A stretch of 64,000 nucleotides of DNA. It comes from Ceratorhiza oryzae-sativae (taxonomy: Eukaryota > Basidiomycota > Agaricomycetes > Cantharellales > Ceratobasidiaceae). The notes under the pieces are model-generated. The model worked only from the letters and a program-made list of their open reading frames with translations. It did not search any database and was not told the DNA's origin. Within the stretch, counting starts at the first letter, position 1. Each line of letters begins with the position of its first letter. The DNA lies in the NCBI GenBank assembly GCA_030998015.1, contig JARWMV010000245.1, positions 248,001 through 312,000 of the forward strand, given 5' to 3'. Shown here in pieces: positions 13,186-29,957 of the stretch. The position numbers and the translations under genes were made by a program.

Positions 13186-14307
13186 ATGCCGGCGTCGCTC
13201 ACGTACGTCCTCGCGAGCCACATGCGTGCGCAGCTCACACTGATCGCTATGACTCGCACAGATCGGAAGAGTCTGGTCGAGCTCCCTCGTCGCTCTCGAC
13301 CAACCACCCTCCGTCGACGTCGACCGCCGCGTCCAGCCGCGCGACCTCCCCGCTCCCGATCCCGACAGACGGCAAACCCAAGCGCCGGCCGTCTACCAAA
13401 CGCACCCAGACAGTCGGCGCAAGCTCGCTATCCCCGCCCCGGGCGTTTTCGCCCCCTCCGCGCACGGGTTCGAGGGCCGGCATGTCCCCGCCGCCGCTCG
13501 CCCGATCTCCGTCGTCGCGTGAGACTGCGCTACTCACTCGTGTCCTCGCAGAAGAAGACCGGATGATCGCCCGGCTGCGTGAACAGGTCTCCGAGCTCGC
13601 GACCGAGCTCCGGGTCCGGACCGAGGCGCTGGAGAGTGCGTACGAGCGGGTGCAGAGCGCGGACAAGCGCACGGTCGAGACGCACCAAAAGTATTTGGCC
13701 GAGCTGAATGCCCGCCAGCACGCCGAAGCCGAGACGCGTCGGGCCCAGGAGGAGACACGCAAGACGCAGGTGTTGCTGGACGTGGCGGAGAAGGAGCTGG
13801 CGCGCAGTCGGAAGGAGATCGAGAATCTCGAGGCGGAAAAGGCAGAGGCGGAGAGCGCGGCAGGGCGTGCGCGGGCCATTGCGCGAGAGCTCAAGCAGAC
13901 GATGCGCGTCAACAAGGCCCGGGAGCTCGGGATCGCCGAGGGGCGCGGCAGCGTCGATGCGCTCGAGGAGAGAATACACAAGGAGGAGCTCGCGGCGGCT
14001 GTCAAGGCCGCGTTTGACAAGGGCCGCGCAGAGGGAGAGGCGAGTGCGACGATGAAGGCCCTCGCTGCGTTTGACAGGCTCATGGAGTCGGACGAGCTGG
14101 ATGGCTGGGACGACAAGGCAAAGATGAATACGAGGCAGGAGATTGTGGTGAGCAACCAACGACCGTAGACAGACTCGACACTGACCAAGCCAACAGGACT
14201 CTTCTCGCAAATCACCCAAGGCGAAACCGACAGAGAGCGAACCGTCGAGGGCCAAGTCGCCCGCCCCGCTTCAACGTAAATGGTCCCTGAGGCGAAATCA
14301 ATCATAA
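13186..14307 (+). CDS. Coiled-coil protein of unknown function (337 aa)
   Basis: Not recognised as a named family. Exons: 13186-13202 (only 17 nt, MPASL plus two bases), 13262-14147, 14197-14307. The first 110 residues are a Ser/Pro/Arg-rich, probably disordered segment. Residues of about 115-290 form a long uninterrupted coiled coil rich in Glu, Ala, Arg and Lys with heptad character (for example EEDRMIARLREQVSELATEL). The short third exon adds a basic, Ser/Lys/Pro-rich tail. Codon use is strongly GC-biased in the third position, like the next gene. The start was chosen because the 17-nt exon with its GTACGT donor and CACAG acceptor gives an in-frame ATG, whereas continuing upstream in frame does not look coding. 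A scaffold or structural role is plausible but unproven. Confidence 0.75.
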
Positions 14308-14523
14308 CCTCGGAAACGTCTTGGATTTTGAGTATAATTATTCGTGAATTCGTGTAAAATGTTGTCTACTATAGGGTCAATTAGTGTTGTAGGACAATCT
14401 TGTTGTTTGTGTATAGACATAATATATTTTGATCTCCGTCTCGATGTAAATTGGATCCGGACATCCACTCGACGTCACACTGACCCTCTCGTCCCTCCCA
14501 CCATACCCCCCCTCGCCGTCGCC

Positions 14524-17363
14524 ATGTCCTCACCGCACGATGGTATGCCCTCATCGTCGCCTCGGTCGGTCAAGATCGACACCGACCCCGCAAACTGGCC
14601 GTACCGCTCTGGATCTGGCAACTCGGACGACATGCGCCATTCACCTACTGCCTTGCGCCGCGGCATGAGCGGCCTGGACGAAGCAGACGCATTAGAAAGA
14701 CAACGGCGGATGGATCAGGATTCCGCGATGCAGCTTTGTACGTCTGACTAACCGTTCCAGTTTTTTTTTTTCGCTCTTTTAGCTGAATTTTTTGTTCGCT
14801 TATCGGCTATAGCCCGAGCGAGGAGCATGAGCATCGTGCCTGCACAGCGACCGTCGTTGTCCTTTCAACATTCCCACCCTCATTCTCACCAACACCCCCA
14901 TCAGTCGGGTTCCCCACACCACGACCATGATCCCATAATGTCGATGCTCTCGCCACACGAAGAGGAAGAAGTCCTCCGCGCTCAGGGGATCGTAACCGAC
15001 ACAGAAGGCGATGGCGGCAGCGTCACCGGGTCCTCGCACCACGCCGACGCACACGACTTGCTCATGGGCAGCCTCTCGCGTTCACGCCAGTCTCTGCCCC
15101 ACGTGCACCAACCGCTGGGCAACATGACGTTTGTCGAGGATGTGGCGCCCGAGACGCTCTATCCTTCCTCGGCGCTCTACGTCCCACCGAGCAATTACGC
15201 ACCGTCCCAGTTTCGGACAGCCCAGCACGGCTTTGCGCACTCCAAGTTTGATTTCTCCCATCTGGAGGCGTTTGCAAACGCGGAGAAGAAGACGTTGGGG
15301 ATCGATACGAGGGCGAACACGGGTGATTTAAGCAGACGCCTGGCAGGGCTGGCAAACGGACATGCGCATACCTCTCCTCCGGCCCATGGGATCACGTTTG
15401 AAGCGGCCAACGGAAACGGGGACACTTCGTATGCGGAATCCGAGCTTATCCCCGGTTTGCAAGACGTCCTGTCCAGCACCGAGCCATCTTCGACCTTTAT
15501 CCGGAAACGGCAACGAAAACTGAGCCAGAGCAACACGGCCCATCCGCGCCGACAGGGGAAACTCGCGCTCTTTGAGGGCGCGCCTCCTCCGACCGATGCG
15601 ACGCATCTGTCAGAGGGTCTCGCGGGGGGCGTGGGGACCGGAGGCGTGGGTGCTGTACCGAGTCACACGGGCCACGACCGACCGTACCGGTTCTCGTTTT
15701 ATTCGAACCGGTTGGGACAGACGATCCACGCCCGCTCGTTGAGCGAGCTTCCGGCCGAGGGTCAGACGTTTGAGCAGTTGTTCATGGGAGGAGGGGATGA
15801 CGACCCCGAGTCGGGTGCTGTGACTGCGGCGGGCACGGCGAATGGGACGGGGAGTGCGGGAAAGGCGACGCCTATGCCTGCTCCTGTGCCTAGTGCTAGG
15901 CCGGGAGGGGTGACGCCAGAGGGTCCGAATGTGGACGAACGAAAGAACGGAGGAGGGAATGGAGGTGGTCAGAAGGACGACGATGATGTTAGTACGTGGT
16001 GGTTGGATGTATTGAGTCCAACAAACGAGGAGATGAGCATGTTGAGCAAGGTTGGTCCATGGTCGGGAAAATGCATCGACAAGAGCTGATGGTTCAATAG
16101 GTGTTCAATATTCATCCGCTGACGACGGAAGATATCCAGATGGAGGAAACGCGCGAAAAGATCGAGTTGTTTAGGAATTATTACCTGGTAAGCTGGTTAT
16201 ATTCCTTTTATGGCTTGTGTTGTGACTTTTTGGCTGGCGTTTAACAGGTCTGTTTCCGAGGCTTTGACCAAGATCCTATAGTCCGACGCATCTAGAACCG
16301 CTGAACATGTATATCATTGTGTTTAGGGAAGGCATCATTTCGGCAAGTTTGATCCTTTCCAAAACCGTGCATTTATTGACATATTCTGCACTCCGTGAAC
16401 ACAGTTCCACTTCCGAGGCACACCACACCCACAGAACGTCAGACGCCGCATTAAACAACTCAAAGACTATATTTCCGTCACGTCTGACTGGATATCTTAT
16501 GCCCTCATTGACGACATTACCGATGCGTTTGGTCCGCTCATTCAAGGCATCGAGTACGAGGTCGACAGTATCGACGAGCTAGTGTTGATTTTGAAGGATA
16601 CGGATCAGAGTGATATGTTAAGGCGGTGAGCTTGAGGCTGGTAGGAGGAATGAGAGATGCTGACGCCGGCTCATGGATAGAATCGGGACGTGTCGCAAAA
16701 AGGTCATGGGATTGCTGAGGCTGATGGGGAACAAGGCAGATGTCGTCAAAGGTTTGGCCAAGAGGTGTAACGAGAATTGGAGTGTGGCGCCCAAGTCAGA
16801 TATTGTAAGTTTGGGCCTGGTCTGCCTGACAGCATGTTTGACCTTGTTTTCAATAGGGACTTTACCTTTCCGATATCCAAGTAGGACACGCATACACCTA
16901 GTTTCAGCATAACCTAATCACTCTCTGTTACAGGACCACTTGATCACCATGACCCAAAACTTGAACCACTATGAAAAAATTCTCTCGCGCTCCCATTCAA
17001 ACTACCTCGCACAGATCTCGATCGAGATGACAGACGCAAACAACCAGATCAATGACGTACTTTCCAAACTCACGGCGCTCGGTACAGTCCTAATCCCGAT
17101 GAACTTGGTTACCGGTATGTGTATTCGGCGTTACATATTCACGTGTGTTGGAGGCTGACGCCGGCATAGGTCTGTGGGGTATGAACGTACATGTTCCAGG
17201 TCAAGACATACCTGGGTACACGTGGTTCCTGAGGTTCGTTGACTTGTGCCAGTGTAATAAGCGTGTGTTAATTTTTTTTTTTTGGTGTAGCATCATTGGA
17301 GGACTCGTAGGATTTGGTGTTATTGGCTCGTACATCACGTACAAAATCATGAGGGGGCCGTGA
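14524..17363 (+). CDS. CorA-type magnesium transporter, Mnr2/Alr1-like
   Basis: Membrane Mg2+ channel of the CorA/Alr1/Mnr2 family, placed by homologues in the plasma or vacuolar membrane. Ten exons: 14524-14737, 14813-16050, 16101-16187, 16248-16342, 16405-16625, 16681-16804, 16857-16880, 16934-17114, 17170-17233, 17291-17363, about 773 aa. The first half is long, His/Ser-rich and probably cytosolic. The CorA fold starts near TWWLDVLSPTNEE, continues through IHPLTTEDI and NMYIIVFREGI, and ends with TM1, the diagnostic GMN motif (LWGMNVHVPG at about 17172), and TM2 (GGLVGFGVIGSYITYKI). Oddities: a 24-nt micro-exon (GLYLSDIQ), a GC-AG intron at 16343-16404 with a perfect GCAAGT donor, and one missing base at 16274-16277. 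The last breaks DPYSPTHLEPLNMY in a gene otherwise under clear constraint. Confidence 0.93.
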
Positions 17364-18336
17364 GGAGCGAGGGGAGTGGTCACGTTTTGCATTTGGTTTC
17401 TGTCTTGGTTATTCATTCGCATTTGACCACATACATGGATAGAAACAACTCGCCGAGTTCATGTTCTTCTATATCTATGGTTTGGTATATCATCCAGACT
17501 CGGCGTATCGCAATACTATTATAATTAGGAGCTACAACTAAAAGAGAGCATGAACAAGCCGGCTTTGCTCGTATGACAAACTCACCTACTTACGCCTCCC
17601 TGTAGCACGGATGTGTTTGCTATGTAGGACGAAGCCAAAGCGGCGATGCGTGGATACCGATACCAAGGTGAAGACGGTAACTCGCTATACTCGCACGTCG
17701 ATCACACCTATTGACACGTACGTGGACGTAGCTGTGTTCAGTGCCACCCCAAACCTCTTAAATTTCGCCGCTTGGATCACTCTCTCCAGGCATCAGCCTT
17801 GCAGAGAATCACCGCGAGTGAGCACTCTCAGACAGTCTCTTATCACCTCGCAGCCTGTAAATATTTTCTTTCTTATTCTAGCCGTTGCTCCGGTTTTCGT
17901 TTATGCCTGCGTCGCCATCGCTTAATCAACACCCAGGAATATCCCTGTGACGAGTTTCTGACATTCTCCCTGACCTACGACATCGACCGCATCCACTTTA
18001 TCATAAATAAATATATTTGGCTTCAAGATATCAGCAGTCAGTGGGAATTCATAAAGAGCCAACCACGCAAACTTATGTTCGAGTTTGACTCGTATGTTTT
18101 CAGCTCCAACTCGCGATATACGCGGGCGTTCCTGCCGAACAGATTATGAACGGCAACAAGACGTGCTATAAACAAATTGCGAGGTCCCATAGGCTCTGGC
18201 CATTGGATATACTGACGCCACTCGTAAGAGTCGACCTCGGTTGTTAGTTATTTGACACTTGAGGATCACAATAGGTTCGATTGGGGCTTCAAAAGATATT
18301 GATGGATACAACGAATATTCTATTGTTACATATTGT
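17364..18336. other. Intergenic region between convergent genes
   Basis: About 1 kb separating the 3' ends of the transporter (+) and the 72-aa gene (-). It is AT-richer than the flanking coding sequence. Short open frames show no motif, and no RNA gene was seen. Confidence 0.5.
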
Positions 18337-18675
18337 TTACTTGTCTTGGATAGGAACATCAGATCCGGTCGTGCTCTTGTATCCAGAACGAATAGCATCA
18401 CTAATCCGCTCGTCTTTGGCCTGTTCGACGGCGGATTCGTTGGATTGGTCACCACCGCCCATTCGCTGTTGCACGAAGTCAACGCCTAGACGGGTTCAAA
18501 GTCAATTCAATATGTTGGCTTTCGAGCTCTGAGCACGAACCCTTGTCCAGAAGATCTACGAATGGTCAGGCATTTTGGTAAGTAAATTGGTAGAGCAAGG
18601 ATATATTTGGATGTGCATACCCTCGTTCTGTTCGCCCTTCTGGCCGCCACCCAAAGCGTTATTTATAGTATCCAT
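18337..18675 (-). CDS. Small hydrophilic conserved fungal protein (72 aa)
   Basis: Exons on the minus strand: 18621-18675, 18541-18555 (15 nt) and 18337-18485; the spliced length is 73 codons including stop. The product begins MDTINNALGGG, continues through DLLDKGVDFVQQRM and ends with AVEQAKDERISDAIRSGYKS followed by a VPIQDK tail. It is Gly/Gln/Glu/Lys-rich, has no membrane segment or signal peptide, and looks soluble with amphipathic helices. I recall very similar short proteins in many basidiomycetes and ascomycetes, but I know no established function and assign none. The 15-nt exon encodes only DLLDK and would be missed by most gene finders. The next gene, LARP7-like, lies upstream in the same orientation, 314 bp away. 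Confidence 0.72.
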
Positions 18676-18989
18676 TATAGTTTCTTGGTGTGAAGAGATA
18701 TCTGCGTGACGATGTACTCTTGGGCGGCACCAGCGGTTGTTATATGCACTTTCATCTCCATGCGTGATGTCATTTATGACCGCTTTCTGCACGTCATGGG
18801 CTCCTGGTTGCCAGACTTCTAGGATGACGAAGACGATGGGTATGTTTATACGGTTAGCCTCGACTTGGCGTGCACGCTTCTCGCCAAGTTTGGAGGGAGC
18901 GGGGATGCTGGACGTCGGTAGCAATATCACCATTCGATTATATGCGTTTATTATAAATACCCGAATAGGACATTGATATATTCGATCGC

Positions 18990-20897
18990 TCAAACCTTTC
19001 TTCGTCTCTTTCTTCTGCCCTTTTCTTCTCCGCCACCACCTGGACCCCCACCCAGCCCCACGCGAGCGACCGCAGCCATTCGAATCTTCTCTGGGACCTT
19101 TTCCCAATAATTCATCTCCCGCACTCCACTCACAACTTCCATCTCGATCGCCTCTTCCTTTTTGGCCTTTTGCCCTTCCGAGTCAAGACCGTCGTGTTGA
19201 GCCAGAAAATGGGAGGTAAAGTATTCGACAATCATAGACGCATCGGAGGGTGTGCGTAGTCGTATATGTGCCTGTCGTGTCGAAAAGCTATCAATAACGC
19301 GACGTGCGTAAAGAAAGCGTGAATGGCTTTACACTATCTATCCCTTTTTGAAAATCTAAATACTCTATAGTGTCGCCAGATCCGCTCGGAAACGCACGAC
19401 CAAGTAACGTTTTGAGCGTCGTTTTATTCGTCTCGGGATGGATTCGACGAACGAATACCAATATTCCTGGCGGAAAAGGCGGGAGGCGAGTGTGCCTCGG
19501 AGCAGAAGCGACTGCGGGTGTGGGGTGGTGAATAGTTTGGCCATTGTTGCTTGGGGTGGCAGAACGAGCAGGGTGAGGTTCAGATTTGAGATTTTGCTTC
19601 AGGACCCGAGCTTGATAAGCCAGGTACTCTGACTTAAGTTGGTCCCAACGTGTTCTGGAGTAGTTATAACCATGAATAGACCACAACATGGTGTCCCGAA
19701 ACGACGTACTTCGTAATCGACCGAAATCCCGAGAATGTTGCAGCAGCCACGGCGTCCTCTGGATTCCATTTCCCGTTTTTGGATGAGTCGGAACCGGAGC
19801 CGACTCCACCAGTTGACTCCCAGGGCCAGCGGCTGGCGAACATTTGAGCCAGTTCAGGAGTGGAGAACACGATGAACGCTTGGCCACGAAACTTTTGCAT
19901 CATTTTGGGTGGGCGGTTGACAACGGTAGGCTCGGCAATTGGTATAAAGACGTCTTGTACAAGCTGAGATTCTAGTAGCCGGTCCGGGGATTGAGATTCA
20001 CGGGCAAGGGCGGTGGTAAAGTGGTATAATGTCCAAACGGAACGGATGAAAATCGGAACTCGCTCCTGTGTAATACAAACATAAGTCCCCATAGTGGGGA
20101 ATTCTGGGTCAAGGTTACACTCACAATATACACGATTCTTTTACCCCAAGCCGCTTCATCCATTCCCGTCAACTCGTCCATCCAACCCTCCTGCCTTTCC
20201 GACCAAGCCTTACATCGCACTTCATATCCACCAGCAGCTCCAACCCATGCAGACTGCGTTTTCCCTTTCCAAGCAGCGTTACTCGGTGTTCGGATTTTCA
20301 TCCGAGACTCGAATGCGCCAGAACCGTACGTACGAAGTGCGTTGACAAGCGCTGCATCGGGTAGACGCGTAGAGAGGTCCCCTAGGTATGGTGAAAGTAG
20401 GGGATGGTCATTGAGACGCGAAAATGGGATGTCTGTTATTGCAAAAATGGGTGTAACGAAAAGTGCGCTGTGAAGAAGTGGGATGGAGACTCACACCAGT
20501 CCTGAGTTTCTGATAGGCGTTGGAACAAAGCTTGCGTTCTCCACAACGATATATCGGACAGTGCGAGCTCTAGTCGTGCCGCAATATCCGACTGAGTCTG
20601 TTGTTGTGCTGTGTCCTTGGTGCTGTTAGCTGCTTTTGAGTCTTTTATCGACGTAGAGCCGGGTTGTTTTTCGCCTCTGTCAGAATCTTTGTTGGATTCC
20701 GATTCAGAGCTGTCCTCTTCATCGGTCGTCTCATCAGAGTCGGTCATGTCGTAGGCACTCTCCTCAGGCTCAACAGACCGCTTTTTCGGATTGGAAGGCC
20801 CAGGTTGAGAGTCGGATGGAGGGAGTAAAGTGTTAGACGTCTGAACGGGCGCGGTAGACTTCGGGGCGCGCTTGGCAATGCTGCGAGGTATAAACAT
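18990..20897 (-). CDS. LARP7/Pof8-like La-related RNA-binding protein
   Basis: Exons: 20495-20897, 20125-20432, 19710-20065, 19333-19654, 18990-19271, total 556 aa. Residues about 1-110 are Ser/Asp/Glu-rich. They are followed by a La-module-like segment (LELALSDISLWRTQAL, then NDHPLLSPYLGDL and LVNALRTYG), an RRM-like part (KRIVYI to AFIVFSTPELAQMF) and a C-terminal xRRM-like region (GILVFVRRIHPETNK, ARs replaced by AHIRLRTPSDASM, then REMNYWEKVPEKIR). A strongly basic tail (EEKGRRKRRRKV) follows. Fission yeast Pof8 and metazoan LARP7 bind the 3' end of telomerase RNA or of 7SK/U6. By homology the likely role is assembly or protection of telomerase RNA or U6 in the nucleus. The frame is intact through all five exons. 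The start at 20897 was chosen because the frame upstream does not look coding. Confidence 0.72.
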
Positions 20898-21697
20898 GCC
20901 CAGGTGGTGGAAAACCCCAGCGCTTGGTTCAAGAGCCCAAATCATGCCACCTAGACGTCTTCCGACCGTCCTACCAGATCGACGCTCGAGCTTTGGACTG
21001 CCACTCTCATAAGAAATATATGCAGATGTGTTCAGTGACGTCCCCCAGGTGCCAAAAGTCAAGCTATGGCCCCTTGTTTATAGTGCTGTCCGAAATATCG
21101 ACCAATCGATACTTCAATTCCCCCTCGGAGAAGCCTATTGTGAACCAGCAGTAGTGGTGTTGATAAATTGAGCCCACAAACATCTAGAAGGGTGGCGTCC
21201 CTTCGAGTTGTTTCCTTGTAGAAATCCTGGATCGTGTCGCATCACTGGCTGAAATATCTGAGCCCTGGTCAAATCCACTGTTGTCGAGCACACCATAACC
21301 CTTCGTGAGCGTACTGAAGGTTCTTTATCTGATGCTCTTATCCACCTAATTAACAAAAATTCAGCCATGAATATTCTATCTTGGTCAGATATCGTTATAC
21401 CGATAAGATTCAAGATACTATGAGCAGCTACTCGTTGAACGACAGGTAAACGGGTCTGATTCACCTCTTTCATAATAACTTTGCAAAACCTATATGCTCA
21501 GTGCATCAACTTATGCACAAAGGCGTTCAACGGCGTTTCGTCTTTGGACTAACCACAGAAAAACACGACCGCAAGGTTTTGGTTCAAGAGCCGCTACGGC
21601 ACAGTCGCCCGAACAGCATTTGGTATGGGCAAGCCGCTTTCGCTGATGATTTGGACTGAGTTTTGTGACTCATGACGAACGCTCGCAAACATTGGGT
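20898..21697. other. Intergenic region, no gene supported
   Basis: Upstream flank of the LARP7-like gene. A 112-residue minus-strand open frame at 21135-21473 lies here, but it has no recognisable motif and no clear partner exons. Confidence 0.4.
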
Positions 21698-22208
21698 TCA
21701 CATCGTGTTGGGCACTACGTGGGTCGATTCAAAAGGGCTATAGCCTTTGATGTGGATATCCAACTTGTGGAAGACTCCACTGGAACTTTGCGCATTTGCC
21801 GGTTGTATGTACTCTGATTTCGTATTGTTCCAGTGTTGTATCGCACGATTAATGATACCTACGAAGCCGAAGCCAACAGTCTCGTAGAGCGTGGAACCCA
21901 AGTCTGGGAAGCGCGGAGCTGGGTGAACAAGGGAACCCTCGGGTCCTGCTTGCGTGCTGGAGGAAGCCTCGGTTCATCGTGATCATCTTGTCAAGTACGG
22001 GATCATCGCTGAGATCAATATGTCGCAAACGGACGTGCCTGCTAATTACTCGGTCTTGGACGTGGGACTCGCCCTTTCCCGCGAGAATGGCTATTGTCAA
22101 TGAGACAACATTCCGCAGATTGTTCGTCGCGAATTGGAACTTGTCCTTAGTAGGCAGTTCGCCCAGTCTCGGGCTTCGATCTACGACGAGGACGAGCTTA
22201 GACACCAA
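21698..22208 (-). pseudogene. Possible F-box/LRR-like gene relic
   Basis: Two minus-strand open segments (about 21849-22208 and 21698-21901) read plausibly as protein: NNLRNVVSLTIA, VRLRHIDLSDDPVLDKM, then GFGFVGIINRAIQHWNN. The first part resembles the leucine-rich middle of Agaricomycete F-box-like proteins (from memory, not verified). There is no start codon in a good context, no F-box, and the two parts are in different frames with no clear intron, so a gene fragment is the best description. Confidence 0.3.
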
Positions 22209-23616
22209 ATCCCTTCGGCCTCATATCAACCACAAGGCCTCCCCAGAGAGTAGATGTCGAGTCTTTTAAGGATGGATAGTATTCAATCGTACGAGATGTA
22301 TCTGTATCCAGGCCAAAGCGTGATTTGCTCACTCGGCTACCTGGGGTCCTAGGAGTGGACCAAATCGTTTAAGTCGAGTTCAAAAATAAGGGCTTATTGT
22401 AAGAATTGTGCAACAGTAAATGAATTCAATCAAACAAGCTTAATTGTCTGATCAGGTACAGTATGAAAGGCGATTACACAGTACATTAAAGGCAATTTAA
22501 AGCATTAGATAAGAGCAAGGGGCGTTTTGATAGCAAGGCCATCTACAAATGCAAAATATAGCATGTCATTAGTAAGGAGAAATCGGGGGTAGGACAGGAG
22601 AGGAAGAAGCGAGGGGCTCACTCTGGGCAGGTCCAGTGCAACGGATAGGGGGGGCGCTCTGGATCGCACCAAGCGCAGAAAGCCAGTGCAGAGTGCAGCG
22701 GCTTCAAGCCACGCGACATCCAACACAGCATACGTGGGGGTTACCTTGACACAGTCTCTGTGGGCGAGCAGCCGATGTCCCTAACTCCTGCGGACGCCGT
22801 AGCGTCAGGACCAAGCGCTCAGCCCGGCGGACACATGTGCTTCTCGAGGGTTCAGCTGGGAAATGAGCCAACGACCTCAAAATGACTTAGTACTCCACTG
22901 CCAATGAGCCCCTTGATTGAGTGCAGAACATTGAAAGGAATAATGTTTCTCACAATCAATATACTCTAGCTGAATTTGGTTTTCGGGAAACAGACCCCGA
23001 CTACAGTCAAAGACGAAGCACCTGACTCAGACCATTTGACCTATCATGAACTACACTCTTCAATGTTAAAGTCTTATGGCTATGTGCGTATGTGTCTTCG
23101 CAAAACGATTATATATCGAGCATCAATCCCAGCCATTGATTGTATATGGATATATTTTTGCATCTACTGGCACGCGTGAAGTCGCAATCATCACGACCAC
23201 TGTGACACTTACCTGTCACGGCTGAAATAGGAAAAATGCAGATGTTAATCCGGAGGGGGGGGTTGGGTTCTTACCATTTGCACGAGCTAGAAGTAGAGTT
23301 CCGCCCGCTCGAGAACCCTCTATCCAGCCTGTATTTTCCCATATCGAGGGGGCTAAATGGCGGTGCTACCGCAAGATTCGTGGATTCAAATCAAGAAGAT
23401 TGATTCGTAAAACCATGGAACAGAAAGTTCTCTAATATGCGTCTCATGAGATCACTGCGAGCTGTGTTCCCTCAGGAGTTCACACCCAAACCGCGCCTAA
23501 TTAGGCGCTCAGAGGCACATCTCGCTAGTAGCGCTTACCTCACCAAGGCAAACTTGTGCTAGTTCTCATCCTAACGAGTTTGATCCAACCCGAAACATTG
23601 AAATCATTGATCAAAC
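22209..23616. other. Gene-poor stretch upstream of RRP43
   Basis: About 1.4 kb without a supported gene. It contains a perfect 16-bp palindrome at 23493-23508. The last part must carry the promoter of the RRP43-like gene. Confidence 0.5.
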
Positions 23617-24739
23617 ATGGCAATTGTGCAGCCAAATTCTCGAGTAGATGTCGAAGCTTTGACCTTTCAGCGCCTTCACCCACGAGCATATTTTGAACGA
23701 TTTATTGCGGAGGGCTACAGGCCAGATGGAAGGAAGGGGGACTCATGGAGAGATGTGAGCGTCAATGTTGGTGAGCACTTAATCCTTATCATATTGACAT
23801 ATGATTAATAATTATTTTGCACCAGGCTCGATCTCCACTGCAAACGGCTCTGCTCTCGTCCGTGTAGGAGATTCGACCATAGTTTGTGGGATCAAAGCAG
23901 AGATCGCCGAACCCGACCTAGAGAGGCCAGACCAAGGATTCATCGGTATTTCTTCTAATACCACCCTCAAGATCTATTTTCATTTGCGTTTCATTTAGTC
24001 CCAAATCTTGACTTGCCCGCCATTTGCTCGCCTAAATTTCGACCTGGTCCTCCGGCTGAGGAGGCTCAAATGCTTTCTGAACAGATCAATGATATTCTTG
24101 TCTCGTTCGTACCCCCTCTCCTTCTACGCGGCGATCTCTCCAGCTATTCGCATCCAGATCGTGCGCAATAGACCCAAAAACACTGTGCATCCATCCGGGC
24201 AAATCCGCATGGGTCATCTACGTTGACGCAGTATGCATTAACTACGACGGGAATATTCTTGATGCGACCATGCTAGCCGTTATCGCCGCTCTTCAGAATG
24301 GTAGGTATCAAAGTAGTATCCCTCTGATTTAACGAGTGATGCTATTGGCCACAGCCCTAATACCGGTGGCTACATACGATCCAGAAGCGGAACGAACAAC
24401 TTGTTCCCGAACTGAACATACACCGCTAGCTCTAGCGCACATGCCAATAACCATCTCGTTCGGTGCATTCGACAGGTAGCTCCCTAGTCTTCCTTCCCAA
24501 CTTTGACAAATTCCTTCTCTAGGACGCACCTGCTATCAGACCCATCCTCGTTCGAAGAACCTCTCCTAGACGCCACAATCACAATCATTGTTGATATATC
24601 CTCCGGTACACTGGGTGGCATAAACCAAGTAGGATTTTCTGCGCCCGAAGCAGATGTAGAGAATATTATCCAGCGGGCTATGGCACGGAGCCAAGTTCTT
24701 GCGGAGCTTTTACGACGGAGTAAAGTAAACTTGTCGTGA
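23617..24739 (+). CDS. RRP43: Exosome complex subunit RRP43/EXOSC8-like
   Basis: RNase PH-like, non-catalytic ring subunit of the RNA exosome, which processes and degrades RNA 3' to 5' in nucleus and cytoplasm. Six exons: 23617-23770, 23826-23945, 23999-24104, 24158-24300, 24355-24475, 24523-24739, giving 286 aa, the usual size. Typical motifs: ERFIAEGYRPDGRKGDSWRD at the N-terminus, NGSALVRVGDSTIVCGIKAE, LCIHPGKSAWVIYVDAVCIN, the DATMLAVIAAL helix, PITISFGAFD and LLDATITIIVD. All introns are GT-AG and the frame is unbroken. The gene is convergent with SMC5; the two stop codons are 158 bp apart, so the 3' UTRs are probably close or overlapping. Start chosen as the first ATG with an open frame into the RNase PH fold. 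Confidence 0.92.
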
Positions 24740-24897
24740 ATTGATCATGCGCGAACGAAAGATAGCCTGTTGGCTACCCGGGCTCAGAGTGCAGGCTAAA
24801 GAGATATTATATACGTAAGCGAGCAGGCGCATGCGTAGAATCACTCGACCTGGTCGGGGGTGGTTATAATAGAAAGATACATATGAAAACACCGAAA

Positions 24898-29710
<4,813 letters not shown>

Positions 29711-29740
29711 GATCGTCGCGTGCTGGGGGATAACTCGTGA

Positions 29741-29750
29741 CCACGTGACG

Positions 29751-29755
<5 letters not shown>
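29741..29755. repeat. Target-site duplication, SMC5-proximal copy
   Basis: The 15 bp CCACGTGACGAGTTC occur here directly before the poly-T tract and again at 36319-36333 directly beyond the other end of the LINE. Both copies are identical. The unit contains CACGTG, an E-box-type palindrome. Confidence 0.95.

Positions 29756-29782
<27 letters not shown>
29756..29782 (-). repeat. Poly(A) tail of the LINE (poly-T on + strand)
   Basis: An uninterrupted run of 27 T on the + strand sits between the target-site duplication and the LINE 3' UTR. This is the reverse-transcribed poly(A) tail left by target-primed insertion. Its length supports a recent event, as such runs shrink quickly. Confidence 0.95.
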
Positions 29783-29957
29783 GCATTCAATTTTAACGAG
29801 CTACATGAACACATCGGTCAAACCGCTCGGGACACAGTCCGGGAAACAAGAAGAAGCAGCCCTAAGGGGGGGGACATCAGCGAGGCAGGAGAAATAACCG
29901 GGGCGTGAACAGGGGGGGTAAAAAAGTAGGGCCCGAAGGCAACACGGACGCGACAAA

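Noticed and set aside
13247..14305. 352-codon minus-strand open frame, Ser/Arg/Ala-rich
   Set aside because: It is the antisense of the coiled-coil gene; its length comes from the GC-rich third codon positions of the real gene. It has no motif or splice logic.
29756..29782. Poly-T run considered as a terminator or as a simple low-complexity artefact
   Set aside because: Position exactly between a target-site duplication and a LINE 3' UTR shows it is the poly(A) tail of the insertion.
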